A stretch of DNA of 64,000 nucleotides from Peiella sedimenti (lineage in GTDB: Bacteria > Pseudomonadota > Alphaproteobacteria > Caulobacterales > Caulobacteraceae), in assembly GCF_030504955.1 (NCBI RefSeq), contig NZ_JAUKTR010000005.1, positions 62,001 to 126,000 of the forward strand. Direction: 5' to 3'. The position numbers were made by a program, and so were the translations under genes. This document shows, piece by piece, positions 1 to 10,461 of this stretch (position 1 is its first letter; every line of letters begins with the position of its first letter). Below the pieces are notes generated by a model. It saw only the letters and a program-made list of their open reading frames with translations, searched no databases and was not told where the DNA came from.

Positions 1-2
1 TC

Positions 3-398
3 CTGTCGGAGCAGGCCGCCGGCGTGCAGGCGCGCCTGGTAGGTCTGGAGGACGCCTATGACGAGGTGCGCGCCTGTCTGATGGAGGCCCTGGCCTGGCG
101 CGAGGCCGCGCCCGCCGAGCGCCGCGACCGCTTCGATCAGGCGTGCCGCCGGGCGCTGCGGCTGCTGACCTGCCTGCGCGGCGCCCAGAACGTCACAGGC
201 CACGCCGAGGCCACGTGCCAGACGGCGCGCGAGGCGCTGGAGGGCTTCGCCCGGGGCTGGCGCGACCTGCTGGCGGATCCGAAGGCCTACGAACAGGCGC
301 GCAGGGCGGCCCTGACCGCCGCGCGGAACGCCGAGCGCGCGCTTGACGGTATGGCTGGGCGAATGTCGGAGCTGCGCGGACGGATCAACGCCCGCTAG
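3..398 (+). CDS. Helical protein of unknown function, possibly 5' partial
   Basis: The first start codon in view is a GTG at base 24, giving 124 residues, but the frame stays open to the window edge, so the gene may begin outside. The protein is rich in Ala, Arg, Glu and Leu and looks all-helical. I see no motif, signal peptide or membrane segment. It converges on the Mla lipoprotein gene, whose stop codon it overlaps. I do not recognise the family. Confidence 0.6.
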   Translation: MSEQAAGVQARLVGLEDAYDEVRACLMEALAWREAAPAERRDRFDQACRRALRLLTCLRGAQNVTGHAEATCQTAREALEGFARGWRDLLADPKAYEQARRAALTAARNAERALDGMAGRMSELRGRINAR

Positions 399-1021
399 CG
401 CGCCGCGCCCGCCGCCCAGGCAGCCATGCGGCCCTGAACCTGATCCACGGCCTGGGCATAGGCCTCGGCGATGGCGGTGACGCGATTGTCCGACGCCCGC
501 ACCTCGGCCCGGAAGGTGTCCTCGCCGATGATCGCGCGCTCGGGGAAGCGCAGCAGCCGCCCGCGCGTCTCGACCACCACAGTCGGCGCAGCCTCGTCGC
601 CAGCCAGATAGCGGGTCTCGAACACAGGCACGTCGACGGTCAGCGTCAGGGTGGAGGCCACCAGCTCCTGGCGGTCGACCAGCCGCACACCCCCCTGCTC
701 GGCGAAGGCGCGCTTCAGTCCCTGCATGAACTGAACCTCGGCGGGGCTCACCCAGCGGCTGGCGGCGATATAGGCGGCCTGCCTGCCCGAGGTGGTCAGG
801 ATACGATCGGACGCCGCCGCCCGATTGAAGGACACCTGGCCCAGCTGGATCGCCGGGGCTCCGGCCGGAACCGCCGCAGCGGCCTCATCCTCGGCGCCGG
901 TGAAGCTGTAAAGCTGGGCGGGATCGGTCTTTCCGAACAGGGAGATGCAGCCCGGCAGGGCCAGGGCGGCGGCGAGCACACCGGCCAGGGCCAGGCGATG
1001 GCGGAAGAGCTGGGGCGTCAC
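395..1021 (-). CDS. ABC-type transport auxiliary lipoprotein (Mla/Pqi type)
   Basis: A 208-residue exported lipoprotein. The N-terminus has a basic start, a hydrophobic stretch and the lipobox LPGC near residue 25. The rest resembles the ABC_trans_aux family, outer-membrane lipoproteins that work with MCE-type transporters. It is the last gene of a four-gene operon and its start overlaps the end of the MCE gene by 4 bp, which indicates translational coupling. It probably helps move phospholipid or another hydrophobic molecule between the membranes. The substrate cannot be read from the sequence. Confidence 0.85.
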   Translation of the reverse strand: MTPQLFRHRLALAGVLAAALALPGCISLFGKTDPAQLYSFTGAEDEAAAAVPAGAPAIQLGQVSFNRAAASDRILTTSGRQAAYIAASRWVSPAEVQFMQGLKRAFAEQGGVRLVDRQELVASTLTLTVDVPVFETRYLAGDEAAPTVVVETRGRLLRFPERAIIGEDTFRAEVRASDNRVTAIAEAYAQAVDQVQGRMAAWAAGAAR

Positions 1022-1953
1022 GGTTCAACCTCGCGTTCCTGGCCGGGCGGCCTCGAAATCAGTCCCTGGGGACTGGCCTGCACGTCTTCGATCAAACGGT
1101 TCAGGGCCTCGGTGGCCTCCTGGAGGGAGCTGATCGCCGCCGTCAGCTGGGGCAGGCCGGTGGAGGCGAAGTCGCCCACCGGGCCGTTCAGCCGCGCCGT
1201 CATCTGGCGCACGTCGGCGGCCGCGCCTTCCACCTGGCCGGCGGCCTCGGAAATGCGCTGCACGGCCTGGGCGCCGTCGCCCTCCACAAGACCGCGCGTG
1301 CTGGCGGCCAGCTGGCGGAACTCCTGAAGGGTGGCGGTGGCCTCGCGCAGGGCCGCCTCGGCCTCGGCGAACATCTCGCGCCGGGCCGCCAGCTCGCTGG
1401 ACACCGTCTCGATGTTGTTCAGGGAGGTGGAGAAGGAACGGATATTGTCGTCCGACAGCACGCGGTTGACGCGGTTCAGCGCATCCACCGCCTGGGCCAG
1501 CAGCGTTCCCGAGCCGGCCAGCAGTTCCGTGATGGCGCTGCTCTGGCTCTGGATCACAGGAACCGTATCGCCTGGGTAGCGCGACTTCAGCAGCACGTTG
1601 CTCTGGCCCGAGGTGATCTGGATGTAGTTCAGCCCGGTGATGCCCTGGGGCTCCAGCTGGGCGCGCGAGTCCACCTTGACCGGCGTGGTGCTGTCCAGGC
1701 GCACGCGGGCGATGACCTGGGCCCCGGTCTCGGGATCGAGGGACAGGTCCGTCACCTCGCCCACCTTGATGCCGTTGAACTGCACCTCGGCGCCTTCATT
1801 CAGGCCGCGCACCGGCCCCTGGAAGACGATGTCGTAGAGGTCATAGTCCTCGTTGAACTGGAAGGCGCTGAGCCAGACCACGAAGATGGCGGCGGCGACC
1901 AGGAGGATCACCGTCGTCAGGCCCACGGCCGCGTAGTGTGCGTTGCGTTCCAT
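1018..1953 (-). CDS. MlaD-family MCE domain protein
   Basis: 311 residues. One N-terminal transmembrane helix (about residues 10-30) is followed by an MCE domain (about 38-115, with the typical GLNEGAEVQFNGIKVGEV stretch) and a long helical region to the C-terminus. In this family the MCE domains form a ring in the periplasm, attached to the MlaE-MlaF transporter, that binds lipid. The gene lies directly after the ATPase gene with no gap, and its stop overlaps the lipoprotein start. At 311 residues it is longer than E. coli MlaD because of the helical tail, as is common in alphaproteobacteria. Confidence 0.9.
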   Translation of the reverse strand: MERNAHYAAVGLTTVILLVAAAIFVVWLSAFQFNEDYDLYDIVFQGPVRGLNEGAEVQFNGIKVGEVTDLSLDPETGAQVIARVRLDSTTPVKVDSRAQLEPQGITGLNYIQITSGQSNVLLKSRYPGDTVPVIQSQSSAITELLAGSGTLLAQAVDALNRVNRVLSDDNIRSFSTSLNNIETVSSELAARREMFAEAEAALREATATLQEFRQLAASTRGLVEGDGAQAVQRISEAAGQVEGAAADVRQMTARLNGPVGDFASTGLPQLTAAISSLQEATEALNRLIEDVQASPQGLISRPPGQEREVEP

Positions 1954-2769
1954 CTATCTGCTTGCTCCGGCCGCGGCGGCTCGTCCGCGCGGCCCCAGGA
2001 AGTATTCACGGATCCAGGGATGATCCGAGGCCTCAAGCTCCTGCACCGTAGCCTTCTCCACCACGCGCCGGTCGGCCAGCACCGCCACCTTGTCGCAGAC
2101 AGCGTAAAGCGTATCCAGGTCGTGGGTGATCATGAAGAGGGTCAGGCCCAGGCTCTCGGACAGGCGGCGGATCAGCTCATCAAAGGCCGCGGCGCCGATA
2201 GGGTCGAGGCCCGCCGTCGGCTCGTCCAGGAACAGCAGCTCCGGGTCCAGCGCCAGGGCGCGGGCCAGGCCGACGCGCTTGCGCATCCCGCCCGACAACT
2301 CCGCCGGCTTCAGGTGGTGGGATTCCGGGCCCAGGCCGACCATGGCGATCTTCATGGCGGCGACCTCATCGACGAAGTCGCGCGTCAGGCCGGTATGCTC
2401 GAGCAGCGGCGCGCCGACGTTCTCAAGCACGGTCAGGGACGAGAACAGCGCCCCCTGCTGGAACAGGACGCCGGTGCGGCGCTCAAGCTTGGCGCGCTCG
2501 CTCTCGGACAGACCGCGCACGTCCTGGCCGAACAGGAGCACCTCGCCCTCGTCGGCCTGGCGCAGGCCCAGGATGGAGTTGAGCAGCACCGTCTTGCCCG
2601 AACCGGAGCCGCCCACCACGCCCAGAATCTCACCGCGCTCGACGGTCAGGTCGAGGTTTTCGTGGATGGTGCGCTCTCCGAAACGGTTGACCAGGCCGCG
2701 CACCTCGACCGGCGGCGTGTCGGCGTCCGGGGCCGCGGCGGCGTCCTCGATCCGGGGGGCGGCGCTCAT
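1954..2769 (-). CDS. MlaF-like ABC transporter ATPase
   Basis: 271 residues from the ATG at 2769; a longer in-frame start would overlap the permease gene much further. The Walker A motif GGSGSGKT is at about 53-60, the signature is LSGGMRKRVGLARAL, and the Walker B region is LLFLDEPTAGLDP, followed by the switch histidine in MITHDLD. It is the cytoplasmic motor for the MlaE-type permease encoded just upstream, whose stop overlaps this start by 4 bp. The role is lipid transport across the envelope. The direction of transport cannot be told from sequence. Confidence 0.9.
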   Translation of the reverse strand: MSAAPRIEDAAAAPDADTPPVEVRGLVNRFGERTIHENLDLTVERGEILGVVGGSGSGKTVLLNSILGLRQADEGEVLLFGQDVRGLSESERAKLERRTGVLFQQGALFSSLTVLENVGAPLLEHTGLTRDFVDEVAAMKIAMVGLGPESHHLKPAELSGGMRKRVGLARALALDPELLFLDEPTAGLDPIGAAAFDELIRRLSESLGLTLFMITHDLDTLYAVCDKVAVLADRRVVEKATVQELEASDHPWIREYFLGPRGRAAAAGASR

Positions 2770-3878
2770 ACGCCCGCCTCCAGATAGATCATGGCGAAGA
2801 TCGCATCGATGACGATGATGGCGAAGATGGCGTGGACCACCGCCGCGGTCACCCGGCGGCCCAAGGACAGCACGTCGCCCCTGACCGCGAAGCCCTGGCG
2901 GCAACCGATGGCGGCGATGACCACGGCGAACACCGGCGCCTTGGAGACGCCGACCCAGAAATGCTGGATGGGCACATAGGCCGTCACGCGCTGGAGAAAG
3001 AAGGCCGGGCTCAGGTCCAGCTTGGCCCAGGCCACCAGCACCCCGCCCGCCAGGCCCGCCACCATGGCCACGAAGGTGAGCAGCGGCAACATCAGCAGCA
3101 GGGACATCAGCCGGGGAATGACCAGGGCCTGGAAGGGGTCAACCCCCATGACCTGCATGGCGTCGACTTCCTGGGTCATCTTCATGGAGCCCAACTCGGC
3201 GGCGAAGGCCGAGGCCGAGCGCCCGGCCAGCAGCACCGCGGTGATGACCACGGCGAACTCGCGCAGCACCGATATGGCGATCAGGTCGACCGTGAAGACC
3301 GAAGCGCCGAAGTCCGTCAGCAGGTCCGCGCCCAGGAAGGCGATCACCGCCCCGATGAAGAAGTTGGTCACGGCGACGATGGGTATGGCGTCCATGCCGG
3401 CCCGCTCGGTCAGGCTGAACCAGGCCGGCCAGCGGATCGTCCTGGGCCGCGACAGAGCCGCGCCCAGGGCCATGACCAGACGACCGATGAAGATCATCGA
3501 TCCGGTCATCTCTTGGGCGAAGTCGAAGACGCCCTGGCCGATGCGCACCAGCGAGCGGGTGATGGGATCGAGCCTGGGCGGCGGCGGGCCCTTCTCCGGC
3601 TCCAGTCCCCGCACGTAGTCGAAGAGGCGCTTGGCCTCGGGCCGGGCGCTCCAGCCCTTTGCCGGCAGGGGCTCATCCGAGGCTCTCAACACCGCCAGAA
3701 GGCCTACGGTGTCCACGCCGGCCAGGTCCGACAGGTCGACGGCCGAAAGCTTTCGCCCCTGCAGGGCGCGCGCCAGCCGCCGGGGCGCGCGGCCCAGCGC
3801 CGTGGCTGTCCAGTCGCCGGACAGGGCCAGGACGGCCCCGCCCTTAGCTTCGACGATTCGGAAGTCGGCAGCCTGCAT
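2766..3878 (-). CDS. MlaE-family permease with N-terminal STAS-like domain
   Basis: 370 residues from the ATG at 3878. Residues 1-100 resemble a STAS/sulfate-transporter-antagonist domain (LSAVDLSDLAGVDTVGLLAVL). Residues about 120-370 are the MlaE permease with five or so membrane helices and the conserved LRE/ELGSMKMTQEVDAMQVMG segment that contacts the ATPase. In E. coli the STAS partner MlaB is a separate protein; here the domain is fused to the permease, as in many alphaproteobacteria. It is the first gene of the operon permease-ATPase-MCE-lipoprotein. Confidence 0.9.
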   Translation of the reverse strand: MQAADFRIVEAKGGAVLALSGDWTATALGRAPRRLARALQGRKLSAVDLSDLAGVDTVGLLAVLRASDEPLPAKGWSARPEAKRLFDYVRGLEPEKGPPPPRLDPITRSLVRIGQGVFDFAQEMTGSMIFIGRLVMALGAALSRPRTIRWPAWFSLTERAGMDAIPIVAVTNFFIGAVIAFLGADLLTDFGASVFTVDLIAISVLREFAVVITAVLLAGRSASAFAAELGSMKMTQEVDAMQVMGVDPFQALVIPRLMSLLLMLPLLTFVAMVAGLAGGVLVAWAKLDLSPAFFLQRVTAYVPIQHFWVGVSKAPVFAVVIAAIGCRQGFAVRGDVLSLGRRVTAAVVHAIFAIIVIDAIFAMIYLEAGV

Positions 3879-3964
3879 AAGGCCTTCATAGCAGAGAGCT
3901 TCGCCGTCGCGCAGACGGCCCGGGCCCAGGTGAGCGCCGACGTGGTCGCACGGCAACGCTCGGC

Positions 3965-5395
3965 TCAGGCGGCTGTTCCCCTGGCCAGCCGTCCGGCCGT
4001 GCGCAAATCCTCGACAAAGGCTTTGTAGGCTGCGGCCTTGGCAGTCTCGTCCGGCAGGCGGAGAAGGTAGGAGGGGTGCACCGTCACCAGCCCTTCGGCG
4101 CCGTCCTCCAGCGCGAGGGGGCGTCCGCGCACCTTGGTCACGGCGACCGCCTTGCCCAGGACGGCCCGCGCGGCGGTCCCCCCAAGGGCGACGATCACGC
4201 GGGGCCGGGCCAGGCGGCGCTCGTGGTCCAGCCACCAGCGGCAGGCCTGTACCTCGCCCGCGTCAGGCGTCTTGTGCAGGCGTCGCTTGCCGCGCAGCTC
4301 GTACTTGAAGTGCTTGACCGCGTTGGTGACGTACACGTCGCTACGGTCGATGCCGGCCTCGGCGAGGGCCCGGTCGAACAGCTTGCCCGCCGGACCCACG
4401 AAGGGCTTTCCAGACAGGTCCTCCTGGTCGCCCGGCTGCTCGCCGACGAACATCAGACGCGCCTGGGCCGGGCCCTCGCCAGGGACTCCCTGGGTGGCGC
4501 CTCGCCAGAGGTCGCATCTGCGGCAGCCGTCCAGCCGGGCGGCGATGTCAGCCAGCGAACCGGGCGCCCTGTCTTCATCCGCAGACCGAGCGGGGACGCG
4601 CCGCAGGGCCTTTTCAGCGTAGCGGGCCGGTTCGGTGGGTCCGGCGCGGACCATGGCTCGTTCCCTCTGTTCGGCCTGGGCCATCAGATCTGGAATGAGC
4701 CGCGCCTCCGGCAGGTTCCGCCAGTACCGCTTCGGCATCTCGGACTGCATCATGGCGGGTTTCAGCCGGGCGGGATTGAAGGTCGAGGCGTAGTAGGTGG
4801 CCCAGAAAACCTCGATCTCATCGCCCTTGGGGGCGTGGGACCTGTCCACGCCGGGGGTGAAGCTCAGCGCCTGCGTGTCCCAGTGGGCGCACAGGTCCGG
4901 CGTCAGAATCGAGAAGGCCATGGTGGAAAAGCGCCGGGCGAAGAAGGGCGCGGTCAGCTCCGCCACCCGGTGCGCCGGCTCGAACCAGGCGCAAAAAGCG
5001 GTCTCGGCCGCATCGACCGGCCGGAAGCGGACGAAGGCCTTCATCTTGTGGGCGGCGCGGCTGACGTTCTTGGCGCGGTCCAGCGCATCGGCCACGTCGG
5101 CGTCCGTCTCATGACGCATCAGGTTCGGTTCGTCCTTCAGCCGCCACAGCAACCGGTAAAGCAGGTCGAAACGATCCTCCTTGCGATGCAGGATCACCCG
5201 CTCCGCCAGATCGAGAAAGGCGCGGGGCGCGCTGAACGCCTGACCCTCCGCCGCAGGCAGGGGCGCATCAAAAAGAGCCTGACCGCCGACGCTGAAGGCC
5301 GCCTCGTGCGGGGGCGCGCCGGCCAGCCGAAGACGCCGGGCGCCTGCGCGCCAGCCGTCGAAATCCGTCTCGGACGCCAACGAAACGACGTGCAT
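3965..5395 (-). CDS. UdgX-family uracil-DNA binding protein fused to DUF4130
   Basis: 476 residues with two parts. The N-terminal half (1 to about 250) matches the DUF4130 domain that accompanies UdgX proteins. The C-terminal part (about 280-465) is a family 4/5-like uracil-DNA glycosylase with the motif GEQPGDQED and an insertion reading KRRLHKTP. In UdgX the histidine of this basic loop forms a covalent bond with the abasic site after uracil removal, so the protein traps itself on uracil-containing DNA. The start overlaps the stop of the radical-SAM gene, its usual operon partner. The role is DNA repair in the cytoplasm. Confidence 0.9.
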   Translation of the reverse strand: MHVVSLASETDFDGWRAGARRLRLAGAPPHEAAFSVGGQALFDAPLPAAEGQAFSAPRAFLDLAERVILHRKEDRFDLLYRLLWRLKDEPNLMRHETDADVADALDRAKNVSRAAHKMKAFVRFRPVDAAETAFCAWFEPAHRVAELTAPFFARRFSTMAFSILTPDLCAHWDTQALSFTPGVDRSHAPKGDEIEVFWATYYASTFNPARLKPAMMQSEMPKRYWRNLPEARLIPDLMAQAEQRERAMVRAGPTEPARYAEKALRRVPARSADEDRAPGSLADIAARLDGCRRCDLWRGATQGVPGEGPAQARLMFVGEQPGDQEDLSGKPFVGPAGKLFDRALAEAGIDRSDVYVTNAVKHFKYELRGKRRLHKTPDAGEVQACRWWLDHERRLARPRVIVALGGTAARAVLGKAVAVTKVRGRPLALEDGAEGLVTVHPSYLLRLPDETAKAAAYKAFVEDLRTAGRLARGTAA

Positions 5396-6636
5396 CAGAA
5401 CAGCGACAGCTGCACCGGCTGGGGCTCGGGCGGCAGCACGCCCTTAAGGTCCACGCGGTCGGTCAGCCCGCCGGGCGACCAGCCGTCCGCCACCACGAAG
5501 GGCTTGATCTTCTCGACCGAGCGACAAAGACGCTTGAGATCATCCAGCCCCAGCCGTTTCCAACGCCGCAGCGAGACGATGCGGTTGACGCTCTTCACGC
5601 CCAGTCCGGGCACGCGCAACAGCGCCCCCCGCTCGGCCCGGTTCACGTCGACGGGAAAAACATCGCGGCGGGCCAGGGCCCAGGCCAGCTTCGGATCGAG
5701 CGCCAGGTCGAGCATGCCGTCCTCGGCGCCCTCGAAGATCTCGCCCGCCTCGAAACCATAGAAACGCATCAGCCAGTCGGCCTGATAAAGCCGATGCTCC
5801 CGCATCAGGGGCGGTTTGCTGACCGGCAGGCGGGAACTGGCGTCGGGAATGGGACTGAAGGCCGAATAATACACCCGCTTCAGGCCGTAACCGCCATACA
5901 GCGCCGCGCTGCGTCCCACGATCTCGGCGTCCGAGGCTCCGTCCGCCCCCACGATCATCTGCGTGCTCTGGCCGGCGGGCGCATAGCGGGGCGGACGCTT
6001 GCGATCCCCTCTGCCGGCGCGGTGCTCATCCAGCTTGAGGCGCACGGCGCCCATGGCCTTCTTGATGACGCCGGCGTCCTTTTCCGGCGCGAACGAGGCC
6101 AGGCTCTCCTCACGCGGCAGCTCGATGTTGGCCGACAGGCGATCGGCGTACAGGCCCGCCTCGGTCACCAGGTCGGGCGAGGCCTCGGGGATCAGCTTCA
6201 GGTGGATATAGCCGCGAAAGTCGTGGTCCAGCCGCAGCGACTTGGCCACCCGGATCAGGGCCTCCATGGTGTAATCGCTGGAGCGGATGATGCCCGACGA
6301 CAGGAACAGCCCCTCGATGTAGTTGCGGCGGTAAAAGGCCAGGGTCAGATCGACCACCTCCTTCACCGAGAAGCGCGCCCGCTCCACGTTCGAAGAGACG
6401 CGGTTCACGCAGTAGGCGCAGTCATAGACGCAGAAGTTGGTCAGCAGGATCTTCAGCAGCGAGACGCAGCGCCCGTCGGGCGTGTAGGCGTGACAGATGC
6501 CCATGCCCTCGGTGGAGCCGATCCCCTTGCCGCCGAGGGAGTCCCGCCTGGATGTGCCCGACGAGGCGCACGAGGCGTCGTACTTGGCCGCGTCGGCCAG
6601 AATAGCGAGCTTTTCTTTCAGAGACTTGGCGGCCAT
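5395..6636 (-). CDS. Putative DNA modification/repair radical SAM protein
   Basis: 413 residues. The radical-SAM cluster motif is CVYDCAYC at about residue 70, preceded by a conserved GICHAYTPDGRCVSLLKIL stretch. A helix-hairpin-helix DNA-binding element (LRVPGLGVKSVNRI) lies near the C-terminus. This family is found almost only beside UdgX and is predicted to act on damaged or modified DNA. Its chemistry is not established to my knowledge. It is the first gene of a two-gene operon with the UdgX gene (stop/start overlap) and is divergent from the iron transporter. Confidence 0.88.
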   Translation of the reverse strand: MAAKSLKEKLAILADAAKYDASCASSGTSRRDSLGGKGIGSTEGMGICHAYTPDGRCVSLLKILLTNFCVYDCAYCVNRVSSNVERARFSVKEVVDLTLAFYRRNYIEGLFLSSGIIRSSDYTMEALIRVAKSLRLDHDFRGYIHLKLIPEASPDLVTEAGLYADRLSANIELPREESLASFAPEKDAGVIKKAMGAVRLKLDEHRAGRGDRKRPPRYAPAGQSTQMIVGADGASDAEIVGRSAALYGGYGLKRVYYSAFSPIPDASSRLPVSKPPLMREHRLYQADWLMRFYGFEAGEIFEGAEDGMLDLALDPKLAWALARRDVFPVDVNRAERGALLRVPGLGVKSVNRIVSLRRWKRLGLDDLKRLCRSVEKIKPFVVADGWSPGGLTDRVDLKGVLPPEPQPVQLSLF

Positions 6637-6705
6637 GTTCTATCTATGTTCCATACGCGTGAAGGTGGCCAGCGGTTCAGCGCGCGACCTTCCGCCGCGC
6701 GAAAC

Positions 6706-6722
6706 TTGCGAAGGGTTCTCAA
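6706..6722. promoter_or_regulatory. Candidate Fur-type operator upstream of fbpA
   Basis: The 17 bp TTGCGAAGGGTTCTCAA is an imperfect 7-3-7 palindrome (six of seven arm positions pair) about 40 bp upstream of the ferric-iron transporter start. Fur boxes of alphaproteobacteria are A/T-edged palindromes of similar form. This is a sequence resemblance only. Confidence 0.35.
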
Positions 6723-6764
6723 CTGTGCGAGGAGGCGTCGGTCGCGCCCAGGAGTCCCGCCCCC

Positions 6765-7841
6765 ATGCCCCTCGCCCGCCTGTTCAATCGCCGCCTGACG
6801 ATCGGCCTGGGCCTGGCCGCGATGTTGAGCCTGCCACTGGCCGCCTGTCAGGGCGAGGACGGAAAGCGGGACGACGCGCCGGCCGACGCGGGCGTGGTCA
6901 ACCTCTACACCGCTCGGCACTACGACTCGGATCTTCAGGTCTACGAGGCCTTCACCGAGGCCACCGGCATCCGCGTGCGCCGCATCGAGATGCCCGCCAG
7001 TGAGATGATCGAACGGTTGCGCGCCGAAGGCGACGCCAGCCCCGCCGACGTGATCGTCATCGCCGACGCCGGCGCCATGGGCCGCGCCGCCGAGGCCGGT
7101 CTGCTACAGCCGGCGGCCTCCGACGACCTGGTCAGCCGCGTGCCGCAGAACTTCCGCGATCCGCAGAACCGTTGGTTCGGCTTCACCCGCCGCGCCCGCG
7201 TGGTCGCCTATGACTCGGCCAAGGTGCGTCCCGAAGAGATCGACACCTACGAAGAGCTGGCCTCGCCCCGCTTCCGCGGCAAGCTGTGCGTGCGCAACTC
7301 GGACAACCCCTACAACATCTCGCTGCTGTCAGCCCTGATCGAGCATTGGGGCCCCGAGCGCGCGACGGAATGGGCCCGCGGCGTCGTCGCCAACATGGCC
7401 CGCCCGCCCCAGGGCGGCGACACCGACCAGATCCGCGCGGTCGGCGCGGGCCAGTGCGAGGTGGCCATCACCAACAGCTATTACTTCCTGCGCATGGCGG
7501 GCTCCGAAAACGCGGCCGACCGCGAGATCATGCAGGGTGTAAGGCTGGGCTTCCCCAGCCTGGATGGGCGGGGATCGCACAACAACGTCTCGGCCGCCGG
7601 CCTGGCCGCCAACGCGCCGAACCGGGCCAACGCCATCCGCTTCATGGAATTCCTTACCGAAGCTCAGGCCCAGGGCGTCTTCGCCGAGGTGACGAACGAG
7701 TTCCCGACAGCCGAGGGCGCGGCGGTTCCGGAGCGCATGCGCGACTACGCCGCCCGGCCGGTCGATCCCCTGCCCATGAGCGCCTACGGGCCGCGCCAGG
7801 CCGAGGCCCAGCGCATCTTTGAGGCCGTCGGCTGGCGGTGA
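6765..7841 (+). CDS. Ferric iron ABC transporter, substrate-binding lipoprotein
   Basis: 358 residues. The N-terminus is a lipoprotein signal with lipobox LAAC (Cys at about 28). The mature part begins with the FbpA-type segment VNLYTARHYDSD and carries the SYYF tyrosines near residue 240 that bind Fe3+ in this family. It captures ferric iron in the periplasm and passes it to the FbpB/FbpC pair encoded next. The start is preceded by AGGAG about 10 bp upstream. The permease start overlaps its stop. Confidence 0.92.
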   Translation: MPLARLFNRRLTIGLGLAAMLSLPLAACQGEDGKRDDAPADAGVVNLYTARHYDSDLQVYEAFTEATGIRVRRIEMPASEMIERLRAEGDASPADVIVIADAGAMGRAAEAGLLQPAASDDLVSRVPQNFRDPQNRWFGFTRRARVVAYDSAKVRPEEIDTYEELASPRFRGKLCVRNSDNPYNISLLSALIEHWGPERATEWARGVVANMARPPQGGDTDQIRAVGAGQCEVAITNSYYFLRMAGSENAADREIMQGVRLGFPSLDGRGSHNNVSAAGLAANAPNRANAIRFMEFLTEAQAQGVFAEVTNEFPTAEGAAVPERMRDYAARPVDPLPMSAYGPRQAEAQRIFEAVGWR

Positions 7842-9432
7842 GCCTGCCGCTCCGCGCCCGAAGCGACCGGAGGGGCCCGAGCCCCCTGGCCTGGGCCGCC
7901 CTGCTCGCCGCCCTGGTGGCGATCGCGCCGCTGGCCGCCGCCGTCATGACCGCCCTGCAGCCGGGGGCCCACAGCCTGACCGCGCCGACCTTTCTGAGGT
8001 ATGCGGGCGCCTCGGCGGCGTTGGCCGCCATGGTGGCAGTGGGCGCCACCGTGCTGGGCGCGGCGGCCGGCGTGCTGGTCGGACTGCATCGCTTCCCGGG
8101 ACGAGGCTTGATGGCGTGGCTTCTGGCGGCGCCCCTGGCCGCCCCCACCTTCGTGCTGGCCTACGGCTACGCCGACCTGTTCGACGTCGCCGGACCGATC
8201 CAGTCGTCGCTGCGCGGTGCGCTGGGGGTCAGCCCCGACCTGAACGTGCGCAGCCTTTGGGGCGCGGGCCTGATCCTGTCCCTGGCCTTTTACCCCTACG
8301 TCTACCTGACCGTGCGCGCGGCTCTGGCGCACCAGTCCGCCAGCACCCTGGAGGCGGCGCGCACCCTCGGCGCCACGCGCGCCCAGACCCTGCGGCGGAT
8401 CATCCTGCCCCTCTTGCGGCCGGCTCTCGCGGCGGGCGCCGCCCTGGCCGTCATGGAGACGCTGGCTGACTACGGCGCCGTTTCCTTCCTCGGTGTGCAG
8501 ACCCTGACCACGGGCGTGGTGCGGGCCTGGAGCGTGTTCGGATCGACCGCCGAGGCGGCCCGGCTGGCCCTGCCGCTGGTGGGGGCCGCCGCCGTGCTCT
8601 TGTGGATCGAACGCCGCAGTCGCCAGGGCCGGGTATCCGACGCCGCCAGGGCGAAGGCGACGCCGCTCGCGCTCGAACCCCTGGGCGGATGGCGCGGCCT
8701 GGCCGCCCTTGTCTTCTGCGTGGGGCTCATCGGCCTCGGCCTGGCCTTGCCGCTAGGCTGGCTGGCGCATCAGGGCCTGAGCGTCGAGCCCGATACGGCC
8801 GCCCTGGTCAGGGCCGGCCGCAATGTCCTGATCCTGGCCGTTCTGGGCGGCGCCCTCACCCTGGGCCTGGCCACGGCCCTGGCCCTGGGCGGGCGCAGGA
8901 CGCCGTTTCTGACGCGGCTTGCGGGCCTGGGCTATGCGACCCCCGGCGCGGTCATGGCGGTGGGCCTGCTGGCGCCGGCCGGATTCCTCTGGCGCGGGGT
9001 CGAGGGCGCCGCGCAAGGATTGGGCGCCGGCGTGCTGCTGCTGGTGCTGGCCTACGCCTCGCGTCTGACCGCCGCGGCCCTTGAACCCATCGGCGCCGGG
9101 CTGGAGCGCGTCACCCCCGCCATGGCCCACGCCGCCCGCAGCCTGGGCGAGAGCGAAACCGGCGCGGCCCTGCGGGTCGAGCTGCCGATGGCGCGCGGCG
9201 CCCTTCTCACGGCGGCCCTTCTGGTGTTCATCGACATCCTCAAGGAGCTGCCCGCCACCGTCATGCTGCGCCCCTTCGGCTTCGACACCCTGGCCGTGAT
9301 CGCCGACCGCTACGCCAAGGACGAGCGCCTGGCCCAGGCGGCGTGGCCGTCGCTGCTGATCGTGCTGATCGCCGCCCCTGTGGTGATCTGGTTGAACCGG
9401 CAGGTGAGCCGCACGGCGCGAGGCGTCACGCA

Positions 9433-9436
<4 letters not shown>
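7838..9436 (+). CDS. Ferric iron ABC transporter permease (FbpB type)
   Basis: 532 residues starting at a GTG that overlaps the stop of the binding protein by 4 bp. It contains two fused copies of a binding-protein-dependent permease domain, giving about 12 membrane helices. Each half has the EAA-loop type sequence that docks the ATPase (LEAARTLGATRAQTLRRIILP in the first half). This two-in-one layout is standard for FbpB. It forms the inner-membrane channel for Fe3+. Confidence 0.92.

Positions 9437-10457
<1,021 letters not shown>

Positions 10458-10461
<4 letters not shown>

Noticed and set aside
2832-4028. Plus-strand open frame of 398 codons opposite mlaE
   Set aside because: His/Gln/Asp-rich antisense translation; the MlaE permease on the minus strand explains the sequence.
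4076-5761. Plus-strand open frame of 561 codons opposite udgX and the radical-SAM gene
   Set aside because: It covers two well-supported genes on the other strand and its translation shows no family features.
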